From Phoronis ovalis (taxonomy: Eukaryota; Phoronida; Phoronidae), in the NCBI GenBank assembly GCA_028565635.1, contig JAOXYB010021048.1:1-17352 (forward strand): a DNA stretch of 17,352 bases, given 5' to 3'. Both the position numbers and the translations under genes were made by a program. Within the stretch, counting starts at the first letter, position 1. Every line of letters begins with the position of its first letter. Under the pieces are notes generated by a model that worked only from the letters and a program-made list of their open reading frames with translations, did not search any database and was not told the DNA's origin. Of the stretch, positions 17,104 through 17,352 are shown piece after piece.

Positions 17104-17352
17104 GTAGGTTAATTATATAGTACATTTCATTTTCCTTTCTAGTACAGTGATTTAAGCCTCAGTATCCTCCTAATATTTATCTTTCCTAAAATGTTTACTT
17201 TTATAAGTCTGTCTGTTATCTTTTATTGTACCCCCAGCAGTAGGCTGGAGGTACTTTGGATTTACTCTGTAACCGCCGCCGCCGCCGCGTCAGATTCACT
17301 GTTATCGAGCTATCTCAAGAAGGGAATGTGATATCCATTTGAAACTTAAATC
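17104..17352. other. Start of intron after exon J, with possible dispersed repeat
   Basis: The intron begins GTAGGT. From about 17228 the base composition changes. TACCCCCAGCAGTAGGCTGG and the following AGGTA form a near-perfect short hairpin (17228-17252). They are followed by a (CCG)5 run at 17273-17287 and ordinary mixed sequence to the window edge. The composition shift suggests the edge of an inserted repeat that continues outside the window. Confidence 0.5.

Noticed and set aside
1-17352. Possible RNA genes, CRISPR arrays or a bacterial-type operon
   Set aside because: No tRNA or rRNA-like structure, no regularly spaced direct repeats with unique spacers, and the gene structure is clearly spliced eukaryotic.

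Overview
The window is metazoan nuclear DNA, most likely from an invertebrate. It is AT-rich, carries GT-AG introns of about 320 to 1,780 nt, and contains microsatellites, a minisatellite and a small non-autonomous DNA transposon. I could not place the species further from sequence alone.

One protein-coding gene on the + strand explains nearly all the coding signal. Ten exons (2543-2774, 4350-5872, 6902-7040, 8819-11953, 12395-12496, 13244-13693, 14050-14877, 15531-15631, 15953-16084, 17001-17103) join in a single frame with consistent phases. They give 6,745 nt, or 2,248 codons plus one base, without a stop. Both ends are missing: signal peptide and first exons on the left, and transmembrane segment, cytoplasmic tail and stop codon on the right. 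Residue numbers below count from codon 1 of the exon at 2543.

In order, the encoded protein shows a CUB-like module, a right-handed beta-helix region with an NWWG cap, an SRCR domain, more beta-helix, a four-cysteine CUB-like module, a second beta-helix with an NFWG cap, further helix, a MAM/CUB-like module, a third beta-helix with an NWWG cap, and a C-type lectin-like domain. This is the layout of protein bark beetle / Anakonda (bark), a large single-pass membrane protein. In Drosophila it sits at epithelial tricellular junctions and is needed for septate (occluding) junction maturation. The three-fold repetition matches the 'triple-repeat' description of Anakonda.

Layout: 1-178 is an AT/GATA-type microsatellite. 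About 347-1105 holds diverged tandem repeats of about 295 bp. About 1100-1880 has short unidentified open stretches on the minus strand. 2543-17103 is the bark-like gene. Its introns hold a 31-bp minisatellite (6248-6402), an inverted repeat (3202-3261), a duplicated copy of an exon's 3' edge (14928-14970), a (TCC)15 tract (15299-15343) and a 473-bp MITE-like element with a 9-bp target-site duplication (16116-16588). The right end (17228-17352) carries a GC-richer segment that may be a dispersed repeat. I see no RNA genes, CRISPR arrays or operons, and nothing that amounts to a new multi-gene system.
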